DNA of 64,000 nt from contig NZ_ML636800.1 of NCBI RefSeq assembly GCF_006476605.1, positions 124,001-188,000 on the forward strand. The letters run 5' to 3'. The position numbers were made by a program, and so were the translations under genes. The notes under the pieces are model-generated. The model had not been told where the DNA came from and searched no databases. It worked only from the letters and a program-made list of their open reading frames with translations. Numbering within the stretch: the first letter of the stretch is position 1; each line of letters opens with the position of its first letter. Source of the DNA: Brucella gallinifaecis. GTDB lineage: Bacteria > Pseudomonadota > Alphaproteobacteria > Rhizobiales > Rhizobiaceae. Below, piece by piece: positions 1 through 9,512 of this stretch.

Positions 1-2
1 CC

Positions 3-632
3 TTAGCTTGGCCGTTTGTCTATCCATGGCCGCAACGCCCTGCCGGTCTGGTCGAGGCTGCCTTTGATGAATTGGCGCGTCGCTGGCTGCCAATCCTTGA
101 TCATGCAGAAGAACATGGCGTGGATATCTGCTATGAAATCCATCCGGGTGAAGACCTGCATGATGGTGTGACATTCGAGATGTTTCTTGAGCGTGTGAAG
201 AATCATGCGCGTGCGAATATGCTCTATGATCCATCGCACTACGTGCTGCAATGTCTCGATTATCTCGACAATATCGACATCTATAAAGACCGGATCAGGA
301 TGTTTCACGTCAAGGATGCCGAGTTTAATCCGACAGGACGTCAGGGTGTTTATGGCGGCTATCAGGGCTGGGTCAATCGCGCTGGCCGTTTCCGCTCGCT
401 TGGCGATGGCCAGGTCGATTTCGGTGCTGTGTTTTCGAAAATGGCTGCCAATGATTTTGATGGATGGGCTGTTGTCGAATGGGAATGCGCACTCAAACAC
501 CCCGAAGACGGTGCGCGTGAGGGGGCCGAATTCGTTAAACATCATATCATTCGCGTGACTGAAAAAGCATTCGATGATTTCGCCGCTGGCGGCACGGATG
601 ATGCTGCCAATCGTCGTATGCTGGGATTATAA
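3..632 (+). CDS. Sugar phosphate isomerase/epimerase, xylose isomerase-like TIM barrel (5' partial)
   Basis: The reading frame is open from the first bases of the window, so the N-terminus lies outside. The visible 209 residues have the AP-endonuclease-2/xylose isomerase-like barrel pattern of spaced metal-ligand candidates: Glu in YEIHPGED, Asp and His in YDPSHY, His in MFHVKDAEF and Glu in VVEWECAL near the C-terminus. Members isomerise or epimerise sugars or inosose-type compounds in the cytoplasm. It ends 9 bases before a Gfo/Idh/MocA oxidoreductase on the same strand. This pair is common in Rhizobiales sugar loci, where keto-sugars are made by one enzyme and processed by the other. The exact substrate cannot be read from the sequence. 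A TTG at 72 is not needed as a start because the frame continues upstream. Confidence 0.85.
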   Translation, partial: LAWPFVYPWPQRPAGLVEAAFDELARRWLPILDHAEEHGVDICYEIHPGEDLHDGVTFEMFLERVKNHARANMLYDPSHYVLQCLDYLDNIDIYKDRIRMFHVKDAEFNPTGRQGVYGGYQGWVNRAGRFRSLGDGQVDFGAVFSKMAANDFDGWAVVEWECALKHPEDGAREGAEFVKHHIIRVTEKAFDDFAAGGTDDAANRRMLGL

Positions 633-641
633 GGTACTCCA

Positions 642-1817
642 ATGACCATTGAAGCAAAAAACAAGGAAACAGCCCATCCTCGCATACGGCTTGGAATGGT
701 TGGCGGTGGTGCAGGCGCGTTTATCGGCGGCGTGCATCGCATGGCATCGCGTCTCGATAATCGCTTTGAGCTGGTGGCAGGCGCACTCTCGTCCTCAGCC
801 GAAAAAGCGCAGGCGTCCGGACGTGAACTTGGACTGGCCGAAGATCGTATTTATTCAAGCTATAAAGAAATGGCGATCCGCGAAGCGCGGCTTAAGAATG
901 GCATTGAAGCAGTAGCGATCGTCACGCCAAATCATGTGCATTATGATGCAGCTAAGGAATTTCTGCGCCGTGGTATTCATGTGATCTGTGACAAGCCCCT
1001 GACCTCCACTTTAGCGGATGCAAAGAAGCTTAAGAAAGTGGCCGATGAGAGCGGGGCACTGTTCGTCCTGACTCACAACTACACCGGCTATCCAATGGTG
1101 CGTCAGGCCCGCGAAATGATTGCTAATGGCGAACTGGGTGATTTACGTGTTGTTCAGGTAGAATATGCGCAGGATTGGCTCACTGAAGCCGTGGAGGAAA
1201 CCGGAGCAAAGGGTGCTGTATGGCGCACGGACCCGGCACAATCAGGCCTTGGTGGAGCAACGGGCGATATTGGCACCCATGCCTTTAATCTTGCATCCTT
1301 CGTTACCGGCCTGACGCTTGAAAGCCTGGCGGCGGACCTTGACAGTTTTGTTGAAGGCCGTCGCCTTGATGATAATGCGCATGTCATGCTGCGTTTTGCC
1401 GGTGGGGCCAAGGGTATGCTCTGGTGCAGTCAGGTGGCACCGGGTAATGAAAATGCGCTGCGTCTTCGTGTTTATGGGACCAAAGGCGGCATTGAATGGG
1501 CTCAGGAAGATCCAAACCGGCTGTGGTTCACACCGTTTGGTGAACAAAAGCGGCTGATTACCCGTGGCGGCGCGGGTGTAGGCGCCTCTGCAACACGTGT
1601 AACGCGTATCCCGAGCGGCCACCCTGAAGGTTATCTTGAAGCATTCGCAACAATTTACACGGAAGCAGCTAATGCTATTGAGGCCAAACGTGACAATAGA
1701 AGTCTCGACAGCGCGGTTATTTATCCAACCGTCGATGATGGCGTCAAAGGCGTTGCATTCATTGATGCCTGTGTCCGATCATCGAACAAAAATGGCGGAT
1801 GGGTCAACCTGATCTGA
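642..1817 (+). CDS. Gfo/Idh/MocA family NAD(P)-dependent oxidoreductase
   Basis: A 391-residue cytoplasmic dehydrogenase of the glucose-fructose oxidoreductase / inositol dehydrogenase family. The N-terminus holds a Rossmann nucleotide-binding motif (MVGGGAGAFIGGVHR). The family catalytic-lysine motif appears as CDKPLT near residue 113, and the C-terminal sheet domain begins around residue 135 with the HNYTGYPMVRQAREMI pattern typical of this group. Members oxidise a sugar hydroxyl to a ketone or act on inositols. It follows the isomerase/epimerase by 9 bases and is very likely co-transcribed with it. The pair converges on the fucosidase operon, so a role in degrading the imported sugar is plausible but inferred. 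Start ATG 642 is preceded by a weak AAGG at 631-634. Confidence 0.9.
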   Translation: MTIEAKNKETAHPRIRLGMVGGGAGAFIGGVHRMASRLDNRFELVAGALSSSAEKAQASGRELGLAEDRIYSSYKEMAIREARLKNGIEAVAIVTPNHVHYDAAKEFLRRGIHVICDKPLTSTLADAKKLKKVADESGALFVLTHNYTGYPMVRQAREMIANGELGDLRVVQVEYAQDWLTEAVEETGAKGAVWRTDPAQSGLGGATGDIGTHAFNLASFVTGLTLESLAADLDSFVEGRRLDDNAHVMLRFAGGAKGMLWCSQVAPGNENALRLRVYGTKGGIEWAQEDPNRLWFTPFGEQKRLITRGGAGVGASATRVTRIPSGHPEGYLEAFATIYTEAANAIEAKRDNRSLDSAVIYPTVDDGVKGVAFIDACVRSSNKNGGWVNLI

Positions 1818-1846
1818 CCTCAGGAAGGATGCAAATAATTTCGATC

Positions 1847-1886
1847 AGAGCATTTCCAATGCTTCGCTTTCACTGGGAAATGCTCT
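1847..1886. repeat. Intergenic palindrome with AGAGC...GCTCT ends
   Basis: An inverted repeat with arms AGAGCATTTCC and GGGAAATGCTCT around a 17-base loop lies between the convergent oxidoreductase and fucosidase genes. It may act as a bidirectional terminator. It shares its AGAGC ends and layout with palindromes at 19660-19700 and 43253-43300. Confidence 0.6.
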
Positions 1887-4113
1887 AACCAATTACTCTA
1901 ACAACGCAATCAGCAAGCACTTGGATGTCCTTGATGCCTTGAGGATGGCGGATTGAAATTGTGCAGTCCGATCCACCTTTGATTGTCAGCAAGGTGATCG
2001 TTCTGTCGCTCCATTCCATATCTATTACATGCCCACCTCTTACACGAATACCGCTCACACGGCCTTCTGACCATTTTTCCGGCAGTGCAGGCAACAGGCG
2101 TATTTCTCCCGGTCTCGATTGTACCAGCATTTCCAGAATCCCGGCCGCACCGCCAAAATTTCCATCAATTTGAAACGGAGGATGTGCATCCATGAGATTT
2201 GGATAGGTACGTTCCGGCGATAACAGGAGATTGAGAACTTGCTGCGCCTTTGCACCATTTCCAAGTCGTGCCCATAGATTAAGCCGCCAGCCAATTCCCC
2301 AGCCAGTGGCTTCATCGCCGCGACGTTCAAGTGCAACTTGTGCTGCTTTTGCCAGCTCAGCTGTCTCCAGCGGGTCAATTTGCAAACTTGGATACAATGC
2401 ATAAAGATGTGAAACATGACGATGGTCTTGTTCAGGCGCTTCGACATCCCAGTCTTCCAGCCATTCCTGCAACTGTCCGGCCTGCCCAATACGATCTGCC
2501 GGAAGGCGATTGCGAGCAGCCATGACCGCAGAACGCAGATCGACATCACATTCTAACAGAACCGATGCTTCTGCTACTGCGTCAAAAAGATCGCGCAGAA
2601 TCTGTCGGTCCATGGCGGGACCTGCGCATAGCGACGAACCAAAGGGGTGGGAGTTTTCTGGAGAAAGGGATGGACAGGTAACGAGATAGTCACTTCCAGG
2701 TAAAGTAATTAATGTGTCTAAAGCAAATTCTGCCGCACCTTTGAGGATCGGGTAGATGCGTGAAAGAAGTTTCAGGTTGGGGTTAAAGCGGTAGTGATCA
2801 TAAAGCTGAACGCTCAGCCATGCACCACCCATTGGCCAAAGTCCCCAATGTGGTCCATCGATTGGGCCAGTAGCACGCCACAGATCCGTGTTATGATGCA
2901 GAACAAAACCGCGTGCTCCATAGTGAACGCGAGCCATTTCTTGGCCTGTTTGCGCAATATCCTCCATCATTTCCAGAAGCGGTAGAAATGTTTCAGAGAG
3001 ATTTGCAGGATCGGCTAGCCAGTAGTTCATCTCTGTATTGATATTGACAGTATATTTGCTGTTCCAGGCTGGCAGAATGTCTTCATTCCAGATGCCCTGC
3101 AAGTTAGCCGGCTGCGTACCCGGGCGCGAGCACGAAATTCCAAGATATCGCCCATATTGAACGTAAAGCGCTGCGAGGGAAGGATCATCGCCCTGCATAT
3201 AATTAGCGATACGCTTGTCTGTTGTCAGCGCAGGCTCTGCCCTGGTAGATAATGAAATGGACATCGTATCAAACAGACGTTTGTGTTCGGCTATATGCGC
3301 TGCCAGCAGGGTATCATAGGGTATTTTTGCAGCGGCATCGAGCCGTGCCAGCACATCGGCTTGCGGGTTTCCGCTGACATCGTCATAACGTCGGAAGTTG
3401 GTGCCTGCATCTATGAGCAAAATAACACTATCGGCTTCCAGCACACGAACGGTTTCCGGGCCGGTATCGATTAGCCCGCCATCCGCTAACACTCTAACCC
3501 GGAACGCAAAATTCAGTGCACCTTGAATACCGTTTTGCCGACGGTTATGCCCATCATAACCAAGCGTCGCATTCACAACATCGACAGGTTCACCATTTTG
3601 TGGACTGCTTAGCAGAACACTCATCGATAAAGCACCCGGGCGATCGGCACTAAGACGGCACACCAGCACATTATGAATAGCGGTGGCAAAAACTTCGCGT
3701 CGAAACGTTATTCCCTGGCATTGATATTGCGTTTCAGCAACCGCTGTACTGAGATCAAGTTTACGGCGATAACCAGTAATGTTCATATCGTGATGCATAC
3801 TGAAACGAACATCGCCGATTGGCTGATATGATGTCTGAAGGTCGGGATCAGCCATCGCGCTCTGAGTGGCCAGGCGCTCGGCATCTTGATATTTACCTTC
3901 AAGGATCAGGCGCCGAACTTCTGGCAGCGTTTCAGATGCTGAATGATTGACGGGCTGGTAAGGGCCACCATTCCAGAAAGTGCTTTCGTTGATCTGAAGC
4001 CGTTCACTCCAGTCACCACCAAACACCATGGCCCCCAGCCTGCCATTGCCAACGGGCAGGGCCTCCGTCCATATGGCAGCGGGGCGATCATACCATAGCT
4101 GGTTGGCTGTCAT
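1885..4113 (-). CDS. Glycoside hydrolase family 95 alpha-L-fucosidase-type enzyme, cytoplasmic
   Basis: A 742-residue GH95 protein. The inverting alpha-fucosidase residues known from Bifidobacterium AfcA can be located: the Asn pair of the N-I-N motif (N357 and N359), the Glu in SPENS (E486) and the Asp in QIDGNFGG (D650). Other family signatures are NLQGIWNE, WPMGGAW, DHRHVSHLYALYP and TGWGIGWRLNLW. The N-terminal beta-domain opens with LWYDRPAAIWTEALPVGNGRLGAMVFGG. There is no signal peptide, so it should act in the cytoplasm on a short imported fucoside or, as some GH95 members do, an L-galactoside. It is the last gene of the minus strand ABC operon, 138 bases after the ATPase. AAGGA lies about 10 bases before ATG. 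Confidence 0.9.
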   Translation of the reverse strand: MTANQLWYDRPAAIWTEALPVGNGRLGAMVFGGDWSERLQINESTFWNGGPYQPVNHSASETLPEVRRLILEGKYQDAERLATQSAMADPDLQTSYQPIGDVRFSMHHDMNITGYRRKLDLSTAVAETQYQCQGITFRREVFATAIHNVLVCRLSADRPGALSMSVLLSSPQNGEPVDVVNATLGYDGHNRRQNGIQGALNFAFRVRVLADGGLIDTGPETVRVLEADSVILLIDAGTNFRRYDDVSGNPQADVLARLDAAAKIPYDTLLAAHIAEHKRLFDTMSISLSTRAEPALTTDKRIANYMQGDDPSLAALYVQYGRYLGISCSRPGTQPANLQGIWNEDILPAWNSKYTVNINTEMNYWLADPANLSETFLPLLEMMEDIAQTGQEMARVHYGARGFVLHHNTDLWRATGPIDGPHWGLWPMGGAWLSVQLYDHYRFNPNLKLLSRIYPILKGAAEFALDTLITLPGSDYLVTCPSLSPENSHPFGSSLCAGPAMDRQILRDLFDAVAEASVLLECDVDLRSAVMAARNRLPADRIGQAGQLQEWLEDWDVEAPEQDHRHVSHLYALYPSLQIDPLETAELAKAAQVALERRGDEATGWGIGWRLNLWARLGNGAKAQQVLNLLLSPERTYPNLMDAHPPFQIDGNFGGAAGILEMLVQSRPGEIRLLPALPEKWSEGRVSGIRVRGGHVIDMEWSDRTITLLTIKGGSDCTISIRHPQGIKDIQVLADCVVRVIG

Positions 4114-4251
4114 TGATAGAATTCCTTGCGAAAAATAAGAGGATTAAGCAACACATCTCATCTTGCCTATCGTTCTCATGCGTCTGTGATGAGGGTGTTA
4201 AGCGCGGAAAACGGGCATAAGACGTGGCAATGTCGGCTGTGATATCGAGTG

Positions 4252-5334
4252 TCAGCGTAGGCGGGCACCGGATTGGGGATCAAAAAGGAAAGCTTTTTCA
4301 GGCTCAAATCCAGTTTGAATGATATCTCCTGCGTTGACTGTGCGGTTGTCGCCAAGATTGACAGTCAATGCTTCATCACGGCTGATGCCTGCATAACCGT
4401 AAGAGCTGCCGCCCAGACTTTCAACGACATCAATCCTGATTGGAAAGCTGGTTTCAGCATCAGTTGAAAAATGTTCCGGGCGAATGCCGATCGTAACGGG
4501 GCTGCCTGCCTTGACGGGCGCATTGACTGGCATTTTGAGTTCAACATTGTCGAATTCATCAAGACGGATTGTGACATGGTTCTGTGCTTTTGCGATAATA
4601 TGGCCGGGCAGAAAGTTCATGCGTGGCGAGCCAATGAAACCAGCCACAAACATGTTGTCTGGATCATCATAGAGCTGCATGGGTGAGCCGGATTGTTCGA
4701 CGCGGCCAGCTCTTAGAACCACGATCCGGTCGGCAAGTGTCATCGCTTCCACCTGATCATGCGTTACATAGATCATGGTTGAAGACAGTGATCTGTGCAG
4801 TTCTGCAATTTCCAGTCGCATCTTGACACGTAACTCGGCATCCAGATTGGACAAAGGTTCATCGAACAGAAATACAGAAGGATCCCGGACGATCGAGCGG
4901 CCAATAGCAACGCGTTGGCGCTGCCCGCCGGAAAGCGCTGCAGGTTTGCGGTCCAGCAAAGATTCTATACGCAGGCGCTTCGCCGCATTGTTAACACGCT
5001 CGGTGATTTCAGCCCGCTTCATGTTTGCCATGCGTAACGGAAATCCGATATTATCGCGGACGCTCATATGCGGATATAATGCATAATTCTGAAACACCAT
5101 GGCCACACCGCGTTCCGTTGGCGTGGCATCATTGATGCGGCGGCCATCGATGCATATGTCACCTTTGGTGATTGGCTCAAGCCCTGCGATCATGCGCAGC
5201 AGGGTTGACTTGCCGCAACCAGACGGACCAACGAAAACCGTCAGCGAGCCGTCATCAAGGGCAAGGTCAACACTGTCAATGACCTTAACAGTTCCATATT
5301 GTTTTCCTACACTCTTCAGCTCAACCGTAGCCAT
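4252..5334 (-). CDS. Sugar ABC transporter ATP-binding protein, MalK/UgpC type
   Basis: A 360-residue ATPase of the CUT1 carbohydrate importer class. It shows Walker A (GPSGCGKST near residue 36), the Q-loop (VFQNYALYPHMSV), the signature ALSGGQRQRVAIGR, Walker B (VFLFDEPLSNLD) and the switch His (YVTHDQVEA). A C-terminal TOBE/OB regulatory domain follows from about residue 235. It would energise the two permeases at 6441-8182 with the binding protein at 8179-9480, which otherwise lack an ATPase. AGAGGAG sits just before the ATG. MalK-like ATPases can serve several importers, so sharing with other systems is possible. Confidence 0.93.
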   Translation of the reverse strand: MATVELKSVGKQYGTVKVIDSVDLALDDGSLTVFVGPSGCGKSTLLRMIAGLEPITKGDICIDGRRINDATPTERGVAMVFQNYALYPHMSVRDNIGFPLRMANMKRAEITERVNNAAKRLRIESLLDRKPAALSGGQRQRVAIGRSIVRDPSVFLFDEPLSNLDAELRVKMRLEIAELHRSLSSTMIYVTHDQVEAMTLADRIVVLRAGRVEQSGSPMQLYDDPDNMFVAGFIGSPRMNFLPGHIIAKAQNHVTIRLDEFDNVELKMPVNAPVKAGSPVTIGIRPEHFSTDAETSFPIRIDVVESLGGSSYGYAGISRDEALTVNLGDNRTVNAGDIIQTGFEPEKAFLFDPQSGARLR

Positions 5335-5373
5335 ATTTTTCTCCTCTGATCACCCTCTGGATGAATATGCCCT

Positions 5374-6411
5374 TCATTCCTGATTACGGGCTATTGGCTT
5401 ACCGCTTGAACCACGCAGAATGATATCGCAGTCGAGTGTTCGGGATCGTATGTCCGGTACATCGCCTCCCAGTAAGCGTGACATGACGTAGGATTTAATC
5501 GAATTGGCAATCTGGGGGACAGGCTGTGCTACAGCCGTGACGCCGCCATCATAAAGACGAAACAATTCGACATCATCGAAACTGACAATCGCCAGGTCAT
5601 CAGGTGTTGATAATCGATGCTCGCGCATCCATTCCAAAACCCCCATAGTCATCTGGTAGTTGGCGCAATAGACCGCAGTTGGTGGTTCTGAAAGAGACAT
5701 AAGTGTCTGTACGGCGTCGTAGCCGCTTTCCAAAGACCAGTTGCTTTGTTGCAGATATTCTCCGCGCAATGCGATACCATGCGCTTGCAGCGCCCGTTCA
5801 TATCCTTCCCGGCGTTGAACACCTGATGAATCTGTGGATGCACCACTTATATGAGCAATCCTTTTATGCCCTGTTTCAATCAGGTGGCTAACTGCCCGGA
5901 AACTTGCATTCGCATTATCAACGAACACGCGATCAACTTTTGGTCCTGCTACATCATTATTATAAATGACGACTGGAATGTTCAGGTCGATTAGATGTGC
6001 AACGGATTGTGCAGCATCCGGTGAGCCGGCCATAATGAGTGCGTCAATCCGCTGGCCTGCAAAAAAGTCTATTGCATTTCGTAAAAGTCCGGCATCGCTA
6101 TCGTGGCAATAGGTGATTATCGAGCAGTTTTCCTGACGGAAGACGCGAACAAGATGATTGAGCAATTCCGCATGAAATTCATCAAAAACCGGTACCAGCA
6201 AGCCAATCAAACCAGTCCGTACATTTTTCATGGCGGCGGCGATAGCATTGCGCTGAAAGCCCAGTGTTTCAATGGCGCGTTCTATTTCCTGCCGGTTGGA
6301 TTTGCGAATTTCCATATTATTCAAATAACGTGACACAGTGCCAACAGCGACGCCAGCCAACTCGGCTACATCATTTATTGTTGCGCGTTTTTTACGTTCG
6401 TCAGATGCCAT
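5374..6411 (-). CDS. LacI family transcriptional regulator
   Basis: A 345-residue repressor-type protein. The N-terminal helix-turn-helix (KRATINDVAELAGVAVGTVS) and hinge helix (RYLNN) are followed by a periplasmic-binding-protein-like effector domain (GLIGLLVPVFDEFHAELL onward). It is encoded inside the ABC operon between permease and ATPase, so it probably senses the imported sugar or a product and controls this operon. A candidate operator overlaps the promoter at 9527-9542. ATG 6411 is chosen because GGAAG lies 7 bases upstream. An in-frame ATG at 6444 would overlap the preceding permease stop as ATGA and add 11 residues; it cannot be excluded. Confidence 0.9.
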   Translation of the reverse strand: MASDERKKRATINDVAELAGVAVGTVSRYLNNMEIRKSNRQEIERAIETLGFQRNAIAAAMKNVRTGLIGLLVPVFDEFHAELLNHLVRVFRQENCSIITYCHDSDAGLLRNAIDFFAGQRIDALIMAGSPDAAQSVAHLIDLNIPVVIYNNDVAGPKVDRVFVDNANASFRAVSHLIETGHKRIAHISGASTDSSGVQRREGYERALQAHGIALRGEYLQQSNWSLESGYDAVQTLMSLSEPPTAVYCANYQMTMGVLEWMREHRLSTPDDLAIVSFDDVELFRLYDGGVTAVAQPVPQIANSIKSYVMSRLLGGDVPDIRSRTLDCDIILRGSSGKPIARNQE

Positions 6412-6440
6412 ATGCCTGCTTCCACAATTGTCGTTCTGCT

Positions 6441-7265
6441 TCATTCTTTGCCGCCTGAGCGGTTTTTAGCATCAGCGTTAAAAAACTTCTGGAATAGGAT
6501 GAACACAACCAGCGGAACAGCCATGGTAACAATTGCAGCAACAGATTGTTGATCAAGATTAGGTTCAAAAGAACCAGCAATGCGTGCCAGCAAAACCGTC
6601 AGCGGTATTTCTGTTCGAAGATAGAGCATAGGCAGCAGCATCGAATTCCAGCACCAGAGGAATTGAAGAATGCCAACTGTTGCCAGCGGAGTAATCGAAT
6701 TGGGCAACACAACATGAAAGAATGTGCCAATGGGCGAGCATCCATCGACCTTTGCAGCTTCTACAAGCTCTTTGGGAAATTCCTGCATAAAGCTTTGAAC
6801 GAGGAAAATCGACCAGGCAAAAGACAGGCCAACGAATGGGATGAGCACAGCCCAGACATTATCAATCATGCCAAGTTCGCGCCATAGCGTAAAAAGCGGT
6901 ATGATGACGACCTGTTGCGGTAGAACAAATGAATTCACGATGAGCAGCAGCAACAAACGCCGCCCTGGGAAGCGTAAAAACTGAAAGGCATAAGCCGCAG
7001 CCGGTGCAAGAAGCAGAGTGAGCACTGTCGCAAGGCCAGTCAGTTTAAGAGACGACCAAAAGGCCGAGGCAAGTGGATATTTTGTCCATACCGTATGCCA
7101 GGCATCAAACGTGAAACGAACGTTATGAAGCGACCACCAGCCGCCCGCTGCGATGTCAGCCGCGGGGCGTAACGAAGTCATCACCAGACCGATCACCGGA
7201 ATTATCCAAAGGAATGCCATTGTGCCAACAAGAAGTGGCACCCACCAGGGAGCACGTATATTCAT
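6441..7265 (-). CDS. Carbohydrate ABC transporter permease, MalG type
   Basis: A 274-residue integral membrane protein with about six hydrophobic segments, beginning WVPLLVGTMAFLWIIPVIGLVMTSL. The EAA loop that docks on the ATPase is visible as EAAKVDGCSPIGTFFHVVLP near residue 180. It is the second permease of a CUT1-type importer; its start overlaps the stop of the first permease by 4 bases (ATGA), which points to translational coupling. Together with the genes on either side it forms an inner-membrane channel for the sugar delivered by the binding protein. Confidence 0.92.
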   Translation of the reverse strand: MNIRAPWWVPLLVGTMAFLWIIPVIGLVMTSLRPAADIAAGGWWSLHNVRFTFDAWHTVWTKYPLASAFWSSLKLTGLATVLTLLLAPAAAYAFQFLRFPGRRLLLLLIVNSFVLPQQVVIIPLFTLWRELGMIDNVWAVLIPFVGLSFAWSIFLVQSFMQEFPKELVEAAKVDGCSPIGTFFHVVLPNSITPLATVGILQFLWCWNSMLLPMLYLRTEIPLTVLLARIAGSFEPNLDQQSVAAIVTMAVPLVVFILFQKFFNADAKNRSGGKE

Positions 7266-8182
7266 TTCGCCTCTCTGGTGCGCTGACGCACTAATGGAAT
7301 GGAAACGAAGAGTACTGAAGCCAGCAAGATTACGGTTGCCGCTGCACCATAACCGAGTTTGAACTGCATCATTGACTCACGGAACATAAAATAGCCCACG
7401 GTTTCAGTCGAGCGGACGGGGCCGCCTCCGGTGAGGACGAAGATCATATCGAAGGCTCTCAGAGAGCCTAGCAGATTAATGAATATTGCAACCTTGAGAC
7501 CGGGCATCGAGAGAGGCAATATGATATGACGCATCATTGAGACCGGTTTGGCGCCATCAATATATGCCGCTTCCAGAACGCTTTTCGATATTGTCTGAAT
7601 GGATGCAAAACACGTCATGAGTGGCAGACCGACCTGTGTCCAGGCATAGGCAACAATCACGCCACCCAGTGCGGTCGATACGTCTCCCAGCCAGGCACGT
7701 GTCAGTGTTTCAAGCCCGATGGCGTTCAGGATTGCATTCAGCATTCCACTTTCGCCGGGACGATATATACCAAGCCAGATGAAACCACTTACAGCCTCAG
7801 CGATCCCGTAGGTCATGAAGATCATGACCCGGAATGGTAACGTTATCCGCGGTGCAAGCGAACACATCACAGCCAGTCCCCAGCCAATGCCCACTGAAAG
7901 GACCGTGGTCGCCACGGTCCAGATCAGTGTCGTCCATAAAGCCATACGAAAGCTGGCATCTCCGGCGAGCATCACATAGTTCTTCAACCCTGCCCATTTT
8001 GCAGGTGACAAACCACGAATCTCATAAAAGGAAAGACGTATGGTTTCAAAAAGCGGGTAGACTACCGCCCATGTGAACAGGATGACTACAGGCGCGAGAA
8101 GGATAAAGGCTGCCCCTCTCTCCGTGTGCAGGATGTGCCTGATCCTGCTGCTCCACGGTTTAACGGTCAAGGCGCTCATCAA
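7262..8182 (-). CDS. Sugar ABC transporter permease, MalF type
   Basis: A 306-residue permease with about six membrane segments; the first is AAFILLAPVVILFTWAVVYPLF. The conserved cytoplasmic EAA loop reads EAAYIDGAKPVSMMRHIILPLSMPG around residue 210. It forms the heterodimer partner of the 6441-7265 protein. Its start overlaps the binding protein stop by 4 bases and its stop overlaps the next permease start by 4 bases, so the three transport genes are tightly coupled. Confidence 0.92.
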   Translation of the reverse strand: MMSALTVKPWSSRIRHILHTERGAAFILLAPVVILFTWAVVYPLFETIRLSFYEIRGLSPAKWAGLKNYVMLAGDASFRMALWTTLIWTVATTVLSVGIGWGLAVMCSLAPRITLPFRVMIFMTYGIAEAVSGFIWLGIYRPGESGMLNAILNAIGLETLTRAWLGDVSTALGGVIVAYAWTQVGLPLMTCFASIQTISKSVLEAAYIDGAKPVSMMRHIILPLSMPGLKVAIFINLLGSLRAFDMIFVLTGGGPVRSTETVGYFMFRESMMQFKLGYGAAATVILLASVLFVSIPLVRQRTREAK

Positions 8183-9480
8183 TACAGCCCTTTAGCCTTT
8201 TCTTCGATTGCTGCCGTTACGATATCAATATTGGCATCACTCGGGTCCTGAAGAAAGCGCTGCAATTGAACACGATATTCGTCACCAAGATCACCCGGCA
8301 GGCTGTCGCCCAGCACAAAAGCCGCTTCGGCACCAGACACAAAGCTATTGGAGGCCTGCACTGCGGGAAGATATAGTGTTGTGTCCGTGGCCTTGGACGG
8401 AGATGCCAGTCCTGCCTTGGCAATAATTGCGCTGCCTTCTTCGCTGAGTGTAAAATCTATGAAAGCATCGGCAGTTTCAGGATTGCTTCCGGTAGAAAGC
8501 GAAACAAATTCCTTGGCATCTACGCTGGTGGCATTGTCGTGACCAAGCCCCATGGCCGGGAATTGGAACAACCCATATTGCGAAGGATCCAGCTTATAAA
8601 TAGAATCTGCACGGTTAGAGACCCACATTCCCATCTGGAACATGCCGCCCGTACCTTCTTTTAGCACTTTATCGGCAGCATTATCCCATTCCATGCCCAG
8701 CATGGTAGAAACATCGCCGCAACAACCAGCATCCAGCAATTCACGCCATTTACGCAATGCGGCCTTTACGTTCTCGTCGGTCCAGGGCACTTCATGCGCG
8801 GCTAGTTTTTTAGAAAAATCTGCACCGGCTTGACGCAAAAGAAGTGTTTCAAAAACCTCTGCATGTGCCCAGAATTTGGCTGGGATTACCCATGCTGTGA
8901 CGCCAGAGGCATTGAGCTTTTGAATCGAATCCAGAAGTCCGGCCCAATCTTGCGGAACATTTTCAATGCCAGCTTTTTTGAAAGTCTCTTTATTGTACCA
9001 AAGTCCGCTACGATCGCCATACGAGAAGGTTATACCGTAAAGATCTCCTGAGACTGTACCGAGATCTTTCCAGGTGGAATCCAGTTTATCATTCCATTTC
9101 ATAGCGTCATATGACTTGCTCATAGGGCGCAATAAACCAGCATCAACAAGCTCAGAACGGAATGAAGGCCAGGTATTCACCATCAGGTCAGCGCTTTCAC
9201 CGCCCAATAAAGCTGTCCGCAGGCCGCCTCTGGGATCGCCGGACCATGTAACCGGAATTTCTTTTACCGTAACATCCGGGTATTTTTCCGTGAAGGCTTT
9301 CTGAAGTGCACGAACCGTATCGAGATCTGAGCCAGACATCCATTGAAGAATGACAAGTTCACCTTCCGGCTGAGCATGTGCAGCAACCGAACTTGCAAGC
9401 AAGATCGCCAAACTGCTCGCTATCAGATTTTTACCGCGCGGATTAGCAGACAAACTGCGGACTACGCTGCTTATATTCAT
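8179..9480 (-). CDS. Extracellular (periplasmic) sugar-binding protein, ABC transporter
   Basis: A 433-residue solute-binding protein of the CUT1/MalE-like family. A signal peptide is evident (basic start, hydrophobic LIASSLAILLASSVAAHAQ, cleavage likely after AHA near residue 36). The mature part starts EGELVILQWMSGSDLDTVRALQKAF, the usual first strand and helix of these proteins. It is the first gene of the operon. Its Shine-Dalgarno GGGAGGAGG (9487-9495 on the minus strand) is 6 bases from ATG and unusually strong; it is fully complementary to the CCUCCUCCC loops of RNAs encoded elsewhere in the window. The ligand is inferred to be a fucosylated or related sugar from the fucosidase in the same operon. 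Confidence 0.93.
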   Translation of the reverse strand: MNISSVVRSLSANPRGKNLIASSLAILLASSVAAHAQPEGELVILQWMSGSDLDTVRALQKAFTEKYPDVTVKEIPVTWSGDPRGGLRTALLGGESADLMVNTWPSFRSELVDAGLLRPMSKSYDAMKWNDKLDSTWKDLGTVSGDLYGITFSYGDRSGLWYNKETFKKAGIENVPQDWAGLLDSIQKLNASGVTAWVIPAKFWAHAEVFETLLLRQAGADFSKKLAAHEVPWTDENVKAALRKWRELLDAGCCGDVSTMLGMEWDNAADKVLKEGTGGMFQMGMWVSNRADSIYKLDPSQYGLFQFPAMGLGHDNATSVDAKEFVSLSTGSNPETADAFIDFTLSEEGSAIIAKAGLASPSKATDTTLYLPAVQASNSFVSGAEAAFVLGDSLPGDLGDEYRVQLQRFLQDPSDANIDIVTAAIEEKAKGLY

Positions 9481-9512
9481 CGGGTTCCTCCTCCCATGAG
9501 CTATTTATATAA

